Positions 33,724 through 42,173 of a stretch of DNA of 64,000 bases are shown one piece after another. The DNA lies in assembly GCF_020700235.1 (NCBI RefSeq), contig NZ_CP085301.1:3162001-3226000 (forward strand), in the 5' to 3' direction. The number at the start of each line of letters is the position of its first letter. Position 1 is the first letter of the stretch. The stretch is from Haladaptatus pallidirubidus. Lineage in GTDB: Archaea > Halobacteriota > Halobacteria > Halobacteriales > Haladaptataceae. A program made the translations under genes and the position numbers. Below the pieces are notes generated by a model that searched no databases, was not told where the DNA came from, and saw only the letters and a program-made list of their open reading frames with translations.

Positions 33724-34520
33724 AATACAGTGGCTGGCCCGAAACTGGCGAACTCGTCGTCGGAAAGGTCGATGAGATAGAGGACTTCGGGGTCTTTATC
33801 GACCTCGAAGAGTACGAGGACAAACGTGGACTCGTCCACGTCAGCGAGGTCGCCAGCGGCTGGATTAAAAACGTCCGCGACCACGTTAGCGTGGGTCAAA
33901 CAGTCGTCTGTAAGGTGTTCGACGTTGACGAGGGGTCACAACAGATCGACCTCTCCATCAAGGACGTGAACGAACACCAGCGAAGCGACAAGATTCAGGA
34001 CTGGAAGAACGAGCAGAAGGCCGACAAATGGATGTCCCTCGCGTTCGGCGAGGAGATGACCGACGAGCAGTACACGCAGATTGCCAACGAACTGTACGCC
34101 GAGTTCGGAAGCATCTACGACGGTTTCGAACAGGCCGCCATCCACGGCGGGGAAGCCCTCGAACCCACCGAACTTTCGGCCGACGAAATCGACGCACTCG
34201 TCGAGACGGCCCGCGAAAACGTTTCGGTTCCGTACGTCAACGTGACCGGCTACGTTGACCTCAGAAGTCCGGGCAAAAACGGCGTCGACGGTATCAAGGA
34301 GGCGCTCAAAGCCGCCGAAGGTAACGGCGACATCCCCGACGAAGTCGAACTCGACGTGACCTACGTCGGCGCGCCCGAGTACCGAATCAAGGTTCGCGCA
34401 CCGAACTACAAAACCGCGGAGGCGCAACTCGAAGAGAGCGTCGCCCGCGCCCAAGTCGCCATGGAGAACGTCGGCGGTTCCGCCGACTTCCACCGCGAGC
34501 GACACACCGACGACGAATGA
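33720..34520 (+). CDS. eif2a: Translation initiation factor aIF2 subunit alpha
   Basis: The protein has 266 residues. It begins with an S1 OB domain ([20 protein letters not shown]...[22 protein letters not shown]). A helical middle domain and an alpha-beta C-terminal domain ([21 protein letters not shown]) follow. With beta and gamma subunits it delivers Met-tRNAi to the ribosome. It is translationally coupled to S27e upstream and Nop10 downstream. Confidence 0.96.
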   Translation: MKYSGWPETGELVVGKVDEIEDFGVFIDLEEYEDKRGLVHVSEVASGWIKNVRDHVSVGQTVVCKVFDVDEGSQQIDLSIKDVNEHQRSDKIQDWKNEQKADKWMSLAFGEEMTDEQYTQIANELYAEFGSIYDGFEQAAIHGGEALEPTELSADEIDALVETARENVSVPYVNVTGYVDLRSPGKNGVDGIKEALKAAEGNGDIPDEVELDVTYVGAPEYRIKVRAPNYKTAEAQLEESVARAQVAMENVGGSADFHRERHTDDE

Positions 34521-34699
34521 AATCGGACATCCGGGTGTGTTCTGCGTGGAAGGCAGAACACGACCGCCCGGTGTACGCCCTTTCTGCGACCTGTCCGGAG
34601 TGCGGAGCGAAGACGATAAACAGCGCCCCCGCCCCGTTCGACCCGGCAGACCCTTACGGCGAGTACCGACGCGCTCTTAAGCGGCGCGCCCGCGACTAA
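34517..34699 (+). CDS. nop10: H/ACA ribonucleoprotein component Nop10
   Basis: This 60-residue protein has [25 protein letters not shown] and [23 protein letters not shown], the conserved archaeal Nop10 pattern. Nop10 binds Cbf5 in the guide-RNA pseudouridylation complex. The typical four-Cys zinc ribbon is reduced to three Cys (8, 26, 29). It is coupled to aIF2-alpha by ATGA and followed five bases later by the PAC2 gene. Confidence 0.93.
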   Translation: MKSDIRVCSAWKAEHDRPVYALSATCPECGAKTINSAPAPFDPADPYGEYRRALKRRARD

Positions 34700-34704
34700 G
34701 TCAC

Positions 34705-35463
34705 ATGGACGAAGTTGACATCGAGATAGTCGCGAATCCGGAACTGGAGTCGCCAGTACTCATCGAGGGATTGCCGGGCGTCGGCCACGTCGGGAAGCTC
34801 GTCGCCGAGCATCTGCTCGAAGAGAAAGAGAGCGAACTCGTCCGCCGAGTGTACTCGGAATATCTGCCGCCGCAGGTGAGCGTCGAGGACGACGGCACTA
34901 CCGAGTTAGTCTGCGTCGAACTCTACGCGCTGACGCTCGACGAACAGGACGTACTCGTCCTCACTGGCGATTATCAGGCACAGGACAACGCGGGCCACTA
35001 CCGACTCACGAACGCGTTCCTCGACACTGCGGAGGAGTTCGGCGTCGAGCGAATCTTCGCTCTCGGCGGCGTCCCGACGGGCGAACTCATCGAGGAGTAC
35101 GCCGTGTTGGGCGCGGCGACGACCGGGGAGTTCGTGACCGAACTCGAAGACGCTGGCGTCGAGTTTAGAGAGGACGAACCCGCGGGCGGTATCGTCGGCA
35201 CGAGCGGTCTTCTGCTCGGACTCGGTAGCCGCCGGGGTCTCACCGCCGCGTGTCTGATGGGCGAGACGAGCGGCTACCTCGTCGACCCGAAAAGTGCACA
35301 GTCCGTGCTCGAAGTGTTACAGGACGTTCTCGGCTTCGAAGTGGACTTCCGCTCGCTCGAAGATCGCGCGGACGAGATGGAGGAAGTCGTCGGCAAAATC
35401 GAGGAGATGGAGGCACAACAGACCGCCGTGGCCTCCGACGACGACCTTCGGTACATCGGTTAA
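34705..35463 (+). CDS. PAC2-family proteasome assembly chaperone-like protein
   Basis: This 252-residue protein has PVLIEGLPGVGHVGKLVAEHLLEE near the N-terminus and IVGTSGLLLGLGSRRGLTAACLMGETSGYLVDPKSA, the PAC2 family core. The C-terminus (RADEMEEVVGKIEEMEAQQ) forms a helix. Archaeal members are thought to assist proteasome assembly. It is the last gene of the L44e operon; its stop overlaps the convergent regulator by four bases. Confidence 0.9.
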   Translation: MDEVDIEIVANPELESPVLIEGLPGVGHVGKLVAEHLLEEKESELVRRVYSEYLPPQVSVEDDGTTELVCVELYALTLDEQDVLVLTGDYQAQDNAGHYRLTNAFLDTAEEFGVERIFALGGVPTGELIEEYAVLGAATTGEFVTELEDAGVEFREDEPAGGIVGTSGLLLGLGSRRGLTAACLMGETSGYLVDPKSAQSVLEVLQDVLGFEVDFRSLEDRADEMEEVVGKIEEMEAQQTAVASDDDLRYIG

Positions 35464-35987
35464 AACAACGTCTTTTCCTGTTCTCTGTAAACGTGATAGC
35501 TCGCGGAGACGACGAGGAACGTGAGGAAAAACCACGTCCAAAACTGGAAATCGAGCATCTGCACCGAAAACAGTTCGAACTGCGCCGCGAGCAGGACGAT
35601 GGCTTCCAACAGGCCTAATCCGAGGTAGTACGTTGCCCACGAAACATCGTGTTGCGGGACGACTTCCATATACACCTCCACCTCCCGGACGCGGTCTTCG
35701 AGGGTGAGCTCTTTCGACCGTTGGTCGTACTCCACGATACCGAGGTCGTCCAACTTCGGGAGGTGGGTCTGGTGAAGCGAGACGTAGACGCTCTTTCTGA
35801 CCTTTCGGGGCGCCGGTGTCTCGTCAGTTTCCAGCGTTGCGATGTGCTCCGCGAGGTCATCGACGGTTAACGACCCGCCGGATTCCCGAAGGTACCGAAT
35901 CGCCTCTCTCCGTCTGTCGTTCCGTAAGACGTTGTGAATCTGGCTCTCGTCGAGTTCCTGCTCCGTCTCCGGTTCGGTGAGTTTCAT
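35460..35987 (-). CDS. Membrane-anchored HTH protein (DUF7344-type)
   Basis: This 175-residue protein starts with a winged helix (ESQIHNVLRNDRRREAIRYLRES to HQTHLPKLDDLGIVEYD), the widespread haloarchaeal DUF7344 type. Two C-terminal membrane helices follow (YYLGLGLLEAIVLLAAQFEL and FWTWFFLTFLVVSASY). It probably links a membrane or envelope signal to transcription; the target is unknown. It is a single gene converging on the translation operon. Confidence 0.8.
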   Translation of the reverse strand: MKLTEPETEQELDESQIHNVLRNDRRREAIRYLRESGGSLTVDDLAEHIATLETDETPAPRKVRKSVYVSLHQTHLPKLDDLGIVEYDQRSKELTLEDRVREVEVYMEVVPQHDVSWATYYLGLGLLEAIVLLAAQFELFSVQMLDFQFWTWFFLTFLVVSASYHVYREQEKTLF

Positions 35988-36200
35988 GGCTGGGGACTAA
36001 CGTGACGTCTTTGCGGCGACTGCATTCGGATTCTCGTCAGAGTTCGTTACTCGTATAGATAATAACCAGCGGGTATTAAGTTTACCATCGTTTCCATACA
36101 TATAAGTTGAAATAAATTACCAAATGTATTTCGTGTTGCTGATCGGATGTGAGCATCCGTATCGACTTCGGCGGGAGATTCTTTATTGTCCGAACCCTAC

Positions 36201-36776
36201 ATGAACGCGATGCCCGACTGGCTGGTTTCCGGTCTGTGGCTCTCGCTCGCGGTTGCTGTCGTCATCGTCGGAATATTCGTGGTAGGCGCGCGCCTCTTTC
36301 CCACGCAGCAGGCGACCAACGCAACCTACGTGTTCGGCGAGGGAAAACGCCGGGTCGAAATTCGCCACTATCTAAGAGCCATCGGCGAAGATTTTGCGGA
36401 AGACCACTTCGTCGCGGGCCAGCACGTCGCCTTCTATCTGCCGGAACGAGACGTTGCGATTACGTTCGACGCACGGGCCTTTTTCCGCATCGAGAAATCG
36501 GAAACGTTCGCCGTCTTGGTCGAACACGAGATGCCGGGTCACCACCTGGGTGACCGGCTGCCGTTCGAAACTCCGACGCTCGAACAGGAAGAGGAAGTGG
36601 ACACGACGCTGGCCGCTTTCGCCATCCTCGGCGTACCGACGGAGGCGACGCTCTCGGAAATTAAGTCGGCCTACCGCGAGAAGGTGAAGGACGTACATCC
36701 CGACCACGGCGGGACGCAGGAGGAGTTCCAGCGCGTCCGCGAAGCGTACACGACCGCGAAAAACTACGCGGTTTGA
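36201..36776 (+). CDS. Membrane-anchored J-domain protein
   Basis: The protein has 191 residues. An N-terminal membrane helix (LWLSLAVAVVIVGIFVVGARLF, about 12-33) is followed by a soluble middle domain and a C-terminal J domain: AFAILGVPTEATLSEIKSAY, then KDVHPDHGGTQEEFQ with the HPD tripeptide needed to stimulate DnaK. The ATG at 36201 is chosen over a TTG 15 nt upstream. The topology differs from canonical DnaJ and suggests recruitment of DnaK to the membrane. Confidence 0.85.
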   Translation: MNAMPDWLVSGLWLSLAVAVVIVGIFVVGARLFPTQQATNATYVFGEGKRRVEIRHYLRAIGEDFAEDHFVAGQHVAFYLPERDVAITFDARAFFRIEKSETFAVLVEHEMPGHHLGDRLPFETPTLEQEEEVDTTLAAFAILGVPTEATLSEIKSAYREKVKDVHPDHGGTQEEFQRVREAYTTAKNYAV

Positions 36777-36794
36777 ACGGTCTGATCGGTGTTT

Positions 36795-37577
36795 TCAGGA
36801 AACGTTGGCCACTTCGTACGCAACCCCGGCATCACGGAGGGCGTCGGTAACTCGTCCGACGCTGTCAGAGGTTGCGACGATAATCACGTCCTCTCCTCGT
36901 TCCGCGGCCTCGGCGGCGACTTCGCCCGCGGCGAACGTCGTGTCCGGTTCCACGTCCGCGGAACGAAGGGCCACGACCGCTTCGACGCCGGTTGCGGCGA
37001 GAACGGGGCTGTCTTCACACGCGGCGGCGAGTGCGTCCGAATCGACCGCTCGACTCCCGCCGGAGCGAACCGGCGGAATCTGATAGACGGTTACTCGGCC
37101 CGGTTCGAGGTCGATTATTCCTTCGAACTCCGTGACGCCGACTTCGTTCCCCGATTCGGTGTTCGTCGTGGCGATGCCGGTCGCGGGACCGGCATCGCCG
37201 GGCGTGGCGTGAAGGAGTCCGTCTTCGAGCGAGAGGGTTACCGTTTCTCCTTCTCGGATGTCGGTCGTCGCTATCGCGGCGTCCTCCCCGACGTTTCCGA
37301 GGATGTCGTCGGTGACGTGGTCGGCGAACCGACGCACGTCGGTCGCCGACTGCAAGAGCCAATCGACGCCCTCCTTGGTCACGCTGTAGCGCGAGCGACC
37401 TTCCTTTTCGACCAGCCCGTCGGCAACGAGCCCGCGAGTGTACTCGCTGACGGCTTGACTCGTGACGCCGACGGCGTCCGCGATTTCGCCCTGACTCACC
37501 GCCGGTTGACGGTCCGCGATCTCGGCGAGGATGCGAAACCGGGTTGCGGCACGCTTGTCCTCCAGCACGTCGGCCAT
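36795..37577 (-). CDS. MarR-like regulator with ligand-type C-terminal domain
   Basis: This 260-residue protein has a winged helix at 15-80 (AVSQGEIADAVGVTSQAVSEYTRGLV as the HTH, EKEGRSRYSVTKEGV as the wing). A 170-residue alpha-beta domain (GETVTLSLEDGLLHATPGDAG...VIIVATSDSVGRVTDALRDAGV) follows. That domain is known in haloarchaeal regulators but its ligand is not. It is divergent from archaeosortase A with a 105-bp spacer, so it may control artA; this is inference. Confidence 0.8.
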   Translation of the reverse strand: MADVLEDKRAATRFRILAEIADRQPAVSQGEIADAVGVTSQAVSEYTRGLVADGLVEKEGRSRYSVTKEGVDWLLQSATDVRRFADHVTDDILGNVGEDAAIATTDIREGETVTLSLEDGLLHATPGDAGPATGIATTNTESGNEVGVTEFEGIIDLEPGRVTVYQIPPVRSGGSRAVDSDALAAACEDSPVLAATGVEAVVALRSADVEPDTTFAAGEVAAEAAERGEDVIIVATSDSVGRVTDALRDAGVAYEVANVS

Positions 37578-37654
37578 ACCCGCACAGTCGGGCGGGACGA
37601 TAAAAACACCAGCGGTGTCCTACCGGCTTCCGACCCTGAAAAGAGCGTCAGGTC

Positions 37655-37660
37655 TATATT
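37655..37660 (+). promoter_or_regulatory. TATA-like element of artA
   Basis: TATATT lies 23-28 nt upstream of the GTG start of artA, as expected for a leaderless transcript. This supports the GTG start. Confidence 0.5.
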
Positions 37661-37682
37661 ACGTGACGACAAGGGGTGAACC

Positions 37683-38591
37683 GTGACTGCAGTCGTCCCC
37701 GACGCCCTCCCCGACGTTCTCGCGTGGTTGGTCATCGTCTCGTTCGTCGCAACCGCGGCGCTCGAACGACACGACCGCAAAACCGCTCGTACCGTCGGTG
37801 CCGGGGCGTGGGTGCTGTTCGGTATCTTTTGGGGCGTCCTATTCCCGCGATTCGCCTTCGAGATGAAGAGTTTCGTGGAGGGCGCGCTAAGCCTCGCGGC
37901 GGTGCCGCTTTGTGTCTACGCGGGTTACCAACTCTATTCGGGGCGAGACACGCTGTTCGTCCTCTCCCGCGCAGTCGCGGCGATGGGCATTATTTACGTT
38001 CCGTTTTCGAGTGTGGAGTTTCTTCGACAGTGGTTGGTCGAACTGGTGAGCTACCAAACGAACTTCGTCATCGAAGCGCTCGGCTACAATCCCGAGTTCA
38101 CGATAGCCAAGGAAAACGGCTACCACAGCGCGTTCATCTTCACCGACGAGACGGGCCACTCCTACTACACGTATCTCGTGCTCGCCTGCACCGGAATCGG
38201 GAGCATGAGCATCTTCGGCGGCCTCATCGCCGCGGTTGAAGCCCCCCTCCGTCGGAAACTCAAGGCGTTCGCCGTCGCAATCTCAATCATCTGGTTACTG
38301 AACGTCGGCAGAAACGTGTTCATCGCGCTGGCCTTCGGCAACCAGTGGTTCCAGTACTTCGTCGATCCGATAATGTCAACCGTCGGCTACGCTGACCCCG
38401 GCATGGTGTCGTTTTTCATCGCCGACCGCGTACTTTCCCAACTGCTCGCGGTGGTCGCCCTGGTTGGCATCCTCTGGTTGGTTTTGCGCGACCTACCGGA
38501 ACTGCTGACCGTCGTCGAGGACGTGGCCTACCTTGTCACGGGCAACGAATACGACCTCCATCGAACGGTTCGAACAGATGGAGGACGCTGA
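37683..38591 (+). CDS. artA: Archaeosortase A
   Basis: This 302-residue polytopic protein has about eight membrane helices. The catalytic residues of the exosortase/archaeosortase family are in place: Cys169 in VLACTGIGSMS, Arg210 in LLNVGRNVF and Arg249 in FIADRVLSQ. ArtA removes the PGF-CTERM tail of S-layer glycoprotein and other surface proteins and links them to lipid. The GTG start is supported by the TATA element. Its 3' end overlaps the phosphoesterase start by 14 bp. No PGF-CTERM substrate is encoded in the window. Confidence 0.93.
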   Translation: MTAVVPDALPDVLAWLVIVSFVATAALERHDRKTARTVGAGAWVLFGIFWGVLFPRFAFEMKSFVEGALSLAAVPLCVYAGYQLYSGRDTLFVLSRAVAAMGIIYVPFSSVEFLRQWLVELVSYQTNFVIEALGYNPEFTIAKENGYHSAFIFTDETGHSYYTYLVLACTGIGSMSIFGGLIAAVEAPLRRKLKAFAVAISIIWLLNVGRNVFIALAFGNQWFQYFVDPIMSTVGYADPGMVSFFIADRVLSQLLAVVALVGILWLVLRDLPELLTVVEDVAYLVTGNEYDLHRTVRTDGGR

Positions 38592-39264
38592 GTTCGCAGA
38601 CCGGGCGGTTTTCCTTCCCGAAGCGAACGCGCTCGTTCTCGCAGACCTCCACATCGGCAGGGATGCAACCTCCAGCGTATCGCTTCCGCTCGGAGAGCAG
38701 CGGGATTTGGCCACCCGGTTCGCCGCGCTCCTCCACCGATTTTCACCCGCCGAAGTCGTCCTCGCGGGTGACGTACTCCACGCCTTCGACAGGATTCCGG
38801 AGGATGCGGAGGACACCTTCGCAAAGCTCAAACAGCGCGCCAACGACGCTGAAACCGATTTCGTCGCGATTCGCGGAAACCACGATAACCTGCTCTCACA
38901 ACTGGTAGATTGCCCCGACGAGTACCGACTCGCGGACGGCACGCTCGTCTGTCACGGCCACGAGGAACCGGATTCGACCGCGTCACGATACGTCGTCGGC
39001 CACGACCATCCCGCGATAGAAATCGAGGGAAAACGCCGACCCTGTTATCTGTGGGGGCCGGGGACTTTCCGCGGTTCGGACGTACTCGTGCTTCCTGCGT
39101 TCACCCGTCTCGCCGGTGGTGCGATCGTCAACGGTATGTGGGGAAGCGACTTTCAGACGCCGTTCGTCAGCAGTTCGTCGCCGTTTCGGCCAATCGTCCG
39201 CGACGAGGAGGCGGACGAGACGTACCGGTTTCCCCCCCTCGGAGAATTTCGGGAGTTGCTGTAA
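38578..39264 (+). CDS. Metallophosphoesterase
   Basis: The protein has 228 residues. The calcineurin-like motifs run in order: LADLHIG (D-x-H), LAGDVLHA (GD), IRGNHDN (GNHD), CHGHE and VVGHDHP (GHxH). This resembles the archaeal MJ0037/YfcE-like group associated with DNA or nucleotide phosphoesters. The ATG at 38578 lies inside the end of artA, so the two genes are translationally linked. A functional link to archaeosortase is not established. Confidence 0.88.
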   Translation: MEDAEFADRAVFLPEANALVLADLHIGRDATSSVSLPLGEQRDLATRFAALLHRFSPAEVVLAGDVLHAFDRIPEDAEDTFAKLKQRANDAETDFVAIRGNHDNLLSQLVDCPDEYRLADGTLVCHGHEEPDSTASRYVVGHDHPAIEIEGKRRPCYLWGPGTFRGSDVLVLPAFTRLAGGAIVNGMWGSDFQTPFVSSSSPFRPIVRDEEADETYRFPPLGEFRELL

Positions 39265-39281
39265 TTTCGCGTTCCTTGGAA

Positions 39282-40538
39282 CTACAAATCTTCGTACACG
39301 GCGCGAGCGGCCTTTCGACCGCTCTCCATCGCGGCGTTGAGCGAGGATGCTTCCGTAAAATCGCCCGCGAGGTAGACCGATTTTTGGGCGGTTCGGTTGC
39401 CGGGCAATGAATCGAAAACGCCGGGCGGTTGGGCGAACTGCGCGAACTCGATTCGGTCGGTGTGCAGCAGTTCGAGGTTCGGAAACGTTCGCTCGGGATA
39501 CCACTCCTGGAGCGTTTTTTCGACCTCTTCGGCCAGTTCGTCGTCCGACGCCTCCGGCATCCCCACAAACGTCGCGGAGAGCAGTTCCCGGTCGTCGGGG
39601 GCGTACTCCGGAGCGACCGCGGAGAGCGGAACGATTTCGTTCGGCGCGTCGTCCGCGACGTTGAGCAAAATCCGATTTCCGGCGTCGAGCGGCGCGTCGT
39701 GGGCGAAATACTGCGTCACGCAACTTCGGGCCTCGGTCGGAATCGAATCGACGCCGGTCAACTCGCGGGCGGATTTCGGGTCGGTCGCCACGATGAGGGC
39801 GTCGGCGGTCAGAGTTTCACCGCCGACTTCGACGTTCACCTCGTCGCCATCCGGTTCGATCGCGGAAACGTCCTCTCCGAGGTGAACCGTCGCGCCTGCT
39901 TCTCGCGCCGCTTCGGCCAACTGCTTGGAAATCGCGTCCATCCCGGCCGCGGGAATCGCGGTTCGGCCGGTCGAAAGCATCTTAAAGGTGAACTCGAACA
40001 CCTTCTTCGAGGTGGAAAGCGACCCGTCGAGCGTGATACCGCCGTAAAACGGTCCGACGAATCGATTCCGGAATTTCTCCGAAAATCCTCGTTTGCGGAG
40101 GTACTCTTCGATGGATTCGTCGTTCCCGTCGAAAATCTCGCGATTCGGTTTCCGGGCGAGTTCCTGCCGGAGTCGCAGGGTTCGAACTTTGTCGCCGACG
40201 CTCACCTCGCGGTTCGTCGCCGACTCGAACAACGCCCGGGGGTCGCGGAGCGGGTCGGAAAGCACCGACCGACTGCCAGGACGGGCCAGCACCGCGCCAG
40301 GAGCGAAGTACCGCAACTTCAGTTCGTCGTAATCGAGTTCGCGTTTCGCGGCAGGATAGGACGTAAAGAGCACCTGAAACCCTCTGTCGAGCAGAAAGCC
40401 GTCCTGTTTCCGGGTTCGGACTCGGCCACCGGCCTCGTCCTCGCGTTCTATCACCTGTACGTTCAGTCCTAACTCGGCGAGGTGACGGGCGGCGACGAGT
40501 CCCGCGAGTCCCGCCCCCGCGACGATTACGGTCGTCAT
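39282..40538 (-). CDS. FAD-dependent amine-oxidase/phytoene-dehydrogenase-like protein
   Basis: This 418-residue flavoprotein opens with TTVIVAGAGLAGLVAARHLAELG and the ADP-ribose-binding Glu in VIEREDEAGGRVRTR. FLLDRGFQVLFTSYPAAKRELDY continues the fold, and the C-terminal VYLAGDFTEASSLNAAMESGRKAA closes the FAD site. Related proteins act on carotenoids, protoporphyrinogen or amines; the substrate cannot be read. It is a single gene convergent with the phosphoesterase. Confidence 0.85.
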   Translation of the reverse strand: MTTVIVAGAGLAGLVAARHLAELGLNVQVIEREDEAGGRVRTRKQDGFLLDRGFQVLFTSYPAAKRELDYDELKLRYFAPGAVLARPGSRSVLSDPLRDPRALFESATNREVSVGDKVRTLRLRQELARKPNREIFDGNDESIEEYLRKRGFSEKFRNRFVGPFYGGITLDGSLSTSKKVFEFTFKMLSTGRTAIPAAGMDAISKQLAEAAREAGATVHLGEDVSAIEPDGDEVNVEVGGETLTADALIVATDPKSARELTGVDSIPTEARSCVTQYFAHDAPLDAGNRILLNVADDAPNEIVPLSAVAPEYAPDDRELLSATFVGMPEASDDELAEEVEKTLQEWYPERTFPNLELLHTDRIEFAQFAQPPGVFDSLPGNRTAQKSVYLAGDFTEASSLNAAMESGRKAARAVYEDL

Positions 40539-40655
40539 GGCGGGTAGTCGGTCGTATCGCCTAAACGTCTCTCGGCCTATCTGGTTGGGGCCGACCTAGA
40601 AGCAAAAAAGACGGGGGATGAACAGGGCTTAGTGTCCGCCCGCGAACCACCGATT

Positions 40656-41846
40656 ATGGAGACGACGGACGCATTCATCGGCCTGACGTGTGTGGACTGC
40701 GGCGAGACGTTCGACGCCGAGGTCGGAACGCATCGCTGTCCCGACTGTGACGGCATTCTCGACCCGGAGTACGACTACGACGAAATCGACCTTTCGCGGA
40801 GCGACCTCGAATCCCGGCGCTTCGACACGATGTGGAAGTACGAGGAACTGCTCCCGTTCACCCGCGACTCGGCCGTAACGATGGACGAAGGCGCGACCCC
40901 CCTCGTGGAGTGTCCCAATCTCGCGGAACAGATGGGCGTCGGACGCGTCCTGCTGAAGGACGAGGGGCGCAACCCGACCGGGACGTTCAAAGACCGCGGG
41001 CAGACGATGGCGGTGACGGCGGCGGCCCAGCACGGCGCGACGGACGTGGCCCTCGCCTCCGCTGGAAACGCCGGGCAGGCCGCCGCGGCCTACGCCGCAC
41101 GTGCCGACATCCAATCGCACGTTTTCCTCCCGACGCGCGCCGGGTTTACCAACAAGGCGATGGTGAACGTCCACGGCGGCGACATGACCGTCGTGGAGGG
41201 GCGGATCGGCGACGCGGGCGCGGCATACGCCGACGCGATGGCGGACGAGGACTGGTACTCCGTCAAGACGTTCGTCACGCCCTATCGCCACGAGGGGAAA
41301 AAGACGATGTTCTACGAAATCGCCGAGCAGATGGATTGGGAGGTTCCCGACGCCGTCGTCTACCCGACCGGCGGTGGCGTCGGACTGGTCGGGATGCACA
41401 AGGCTGCAAAGGAGTTCCGCGAGTTGGGTCTCACCGACGACCTTCCGGCAATGTACGCCGCCCAATCCTCCGGTTGTGCCCCAATCGTGAAGGCCTGGGA
41501 GGAAGGTGAGGACGCCCACGAAGCGTGGGAAACCCCGGACACGATTTGCGGCGGCATCGAGATTCCCGACCCCGGCGCGAGTCCGATGATTTTGGACGCC
41601 CTGCGCGAGAGCGACGGCGGCGCGGTCGCAACCAGCGACGAAGATATTCTCGACTCGGCAGTCGCGGTTGCCCAGCAAGAAGGGTTGGAGATGGGTGCGA
41701 CCTGCGCCGCCGCCGCGAGCGGCGCGTGGGAACTCGCCCAGCAGGGCGAGTTCGACGAGGACGACACCGTTGTCCTGCTCAATACCGGCGCAGGCAACAA
41801 GGACGACGACGTGCTCCGCAGTCACCTGATGGGGATGGGCGTCTAA
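40656..41846 (+). CDS. thrC: Threonine synthase
   Basis: The protein has 396 residues. An N-terminal zinc ribbon (Cys12, Cys15, Cys28, Cys31) precedes the PLP fold. GRNPTGTFKDRGQTM carries Lys112, the cofactor Lys, and LASAGNAGQAAAAYAA binds the substrate phosphate. GGGVGLVGMHKAA is the PLP-phosphate loop. The enzyme converts O-phosphohomoserine to threonine. The ATG at 40656 places the zinc ribbon at the N-terminus. A paralogous role such as cysteate synthase is unlikely but not excluded. Confidence 0.92.
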   Translation: METTDAFIGLTCVDCGETFDAEVGTHRCPDCDGILDPEYDYDEIDLSRSDLESRRFDTMWKYEELLPFTRDSAVTMDEGATPLVECPNLAEQMGVGRVLLKDEGRNPTGTFKDRGQTMAVTAAAQHGATDVALASAGNAGQAAAAYAARADIQSHVFLPTRAGFTNKAMVNVHGGDMTVVEGRIGDAGAAYADAMADEDWYSVKTFVTPYRHEGKKTMFYEIAEQMDWEVPDAVVYPTGGGVGLVGMHKAAKEFRELGLTDDLPAMYAAQSSGCAPIVKAWEEGEDAHEAWETPDTICGGIEIPDPGASPMILDALRESDGGAVATSDEDILDSAVAVAQQEGLEMGATCAAAASGAWELAQQGEFDEDDTVVLLNTGAGNKDDDVLRSHLMGMGV

Positions 41847-41854
41847 CGATTCGA

Positions 41855-42037
41855 ATGTCGGCCTCACCTCGCAAGAAGGCGGTGTTCGCCCTCGTCGCGG
41901 GATTCGTCGTCGTGTTCCCGATCGCATTCTTCGTGTTCGAATTCGACCTCGTACAGAGTTTGTGGGCCGCAATTGGCCCGGCGGTCGGTTCCGCTATCGG
42001 AATTTACATCGCCAATCGGTACGTTCTGAACGACTAA
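41855..42037 (+). CDS. Small two-helix membrane protein (60 aa)
   Basis: The 60-residue product starts MSASPRKKAVFALVAGFVVVFPIAFFVFEFD, then SLWAAIGPAVGSAIGIYIANRYVLND. Two hydrophobic helices form a hairpin with the termini on the basic, cytosolic side. It begins eight bases after thrC and is probably in the same transcript. Family unknown. Confidence 0.65.
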   Translation: MSASPRKKAVFALVAGFVVVFPIAFFVFEFDLVQSLWAAIGPAVGSAIGIYIANRYVLND

Positions 42038-42173
42038 GACCGTCATTTTCGCGTGAACTTTCGCCCGTAGGTTTATATCCGAGGCCGGAACCAGAACGCC
42101 CTGGTGAATCACTCACCGCGTCCGAAGTCAACAGCGAAAAACGAAACGCTTCGACGGCTGTTCTGTATTTCGG

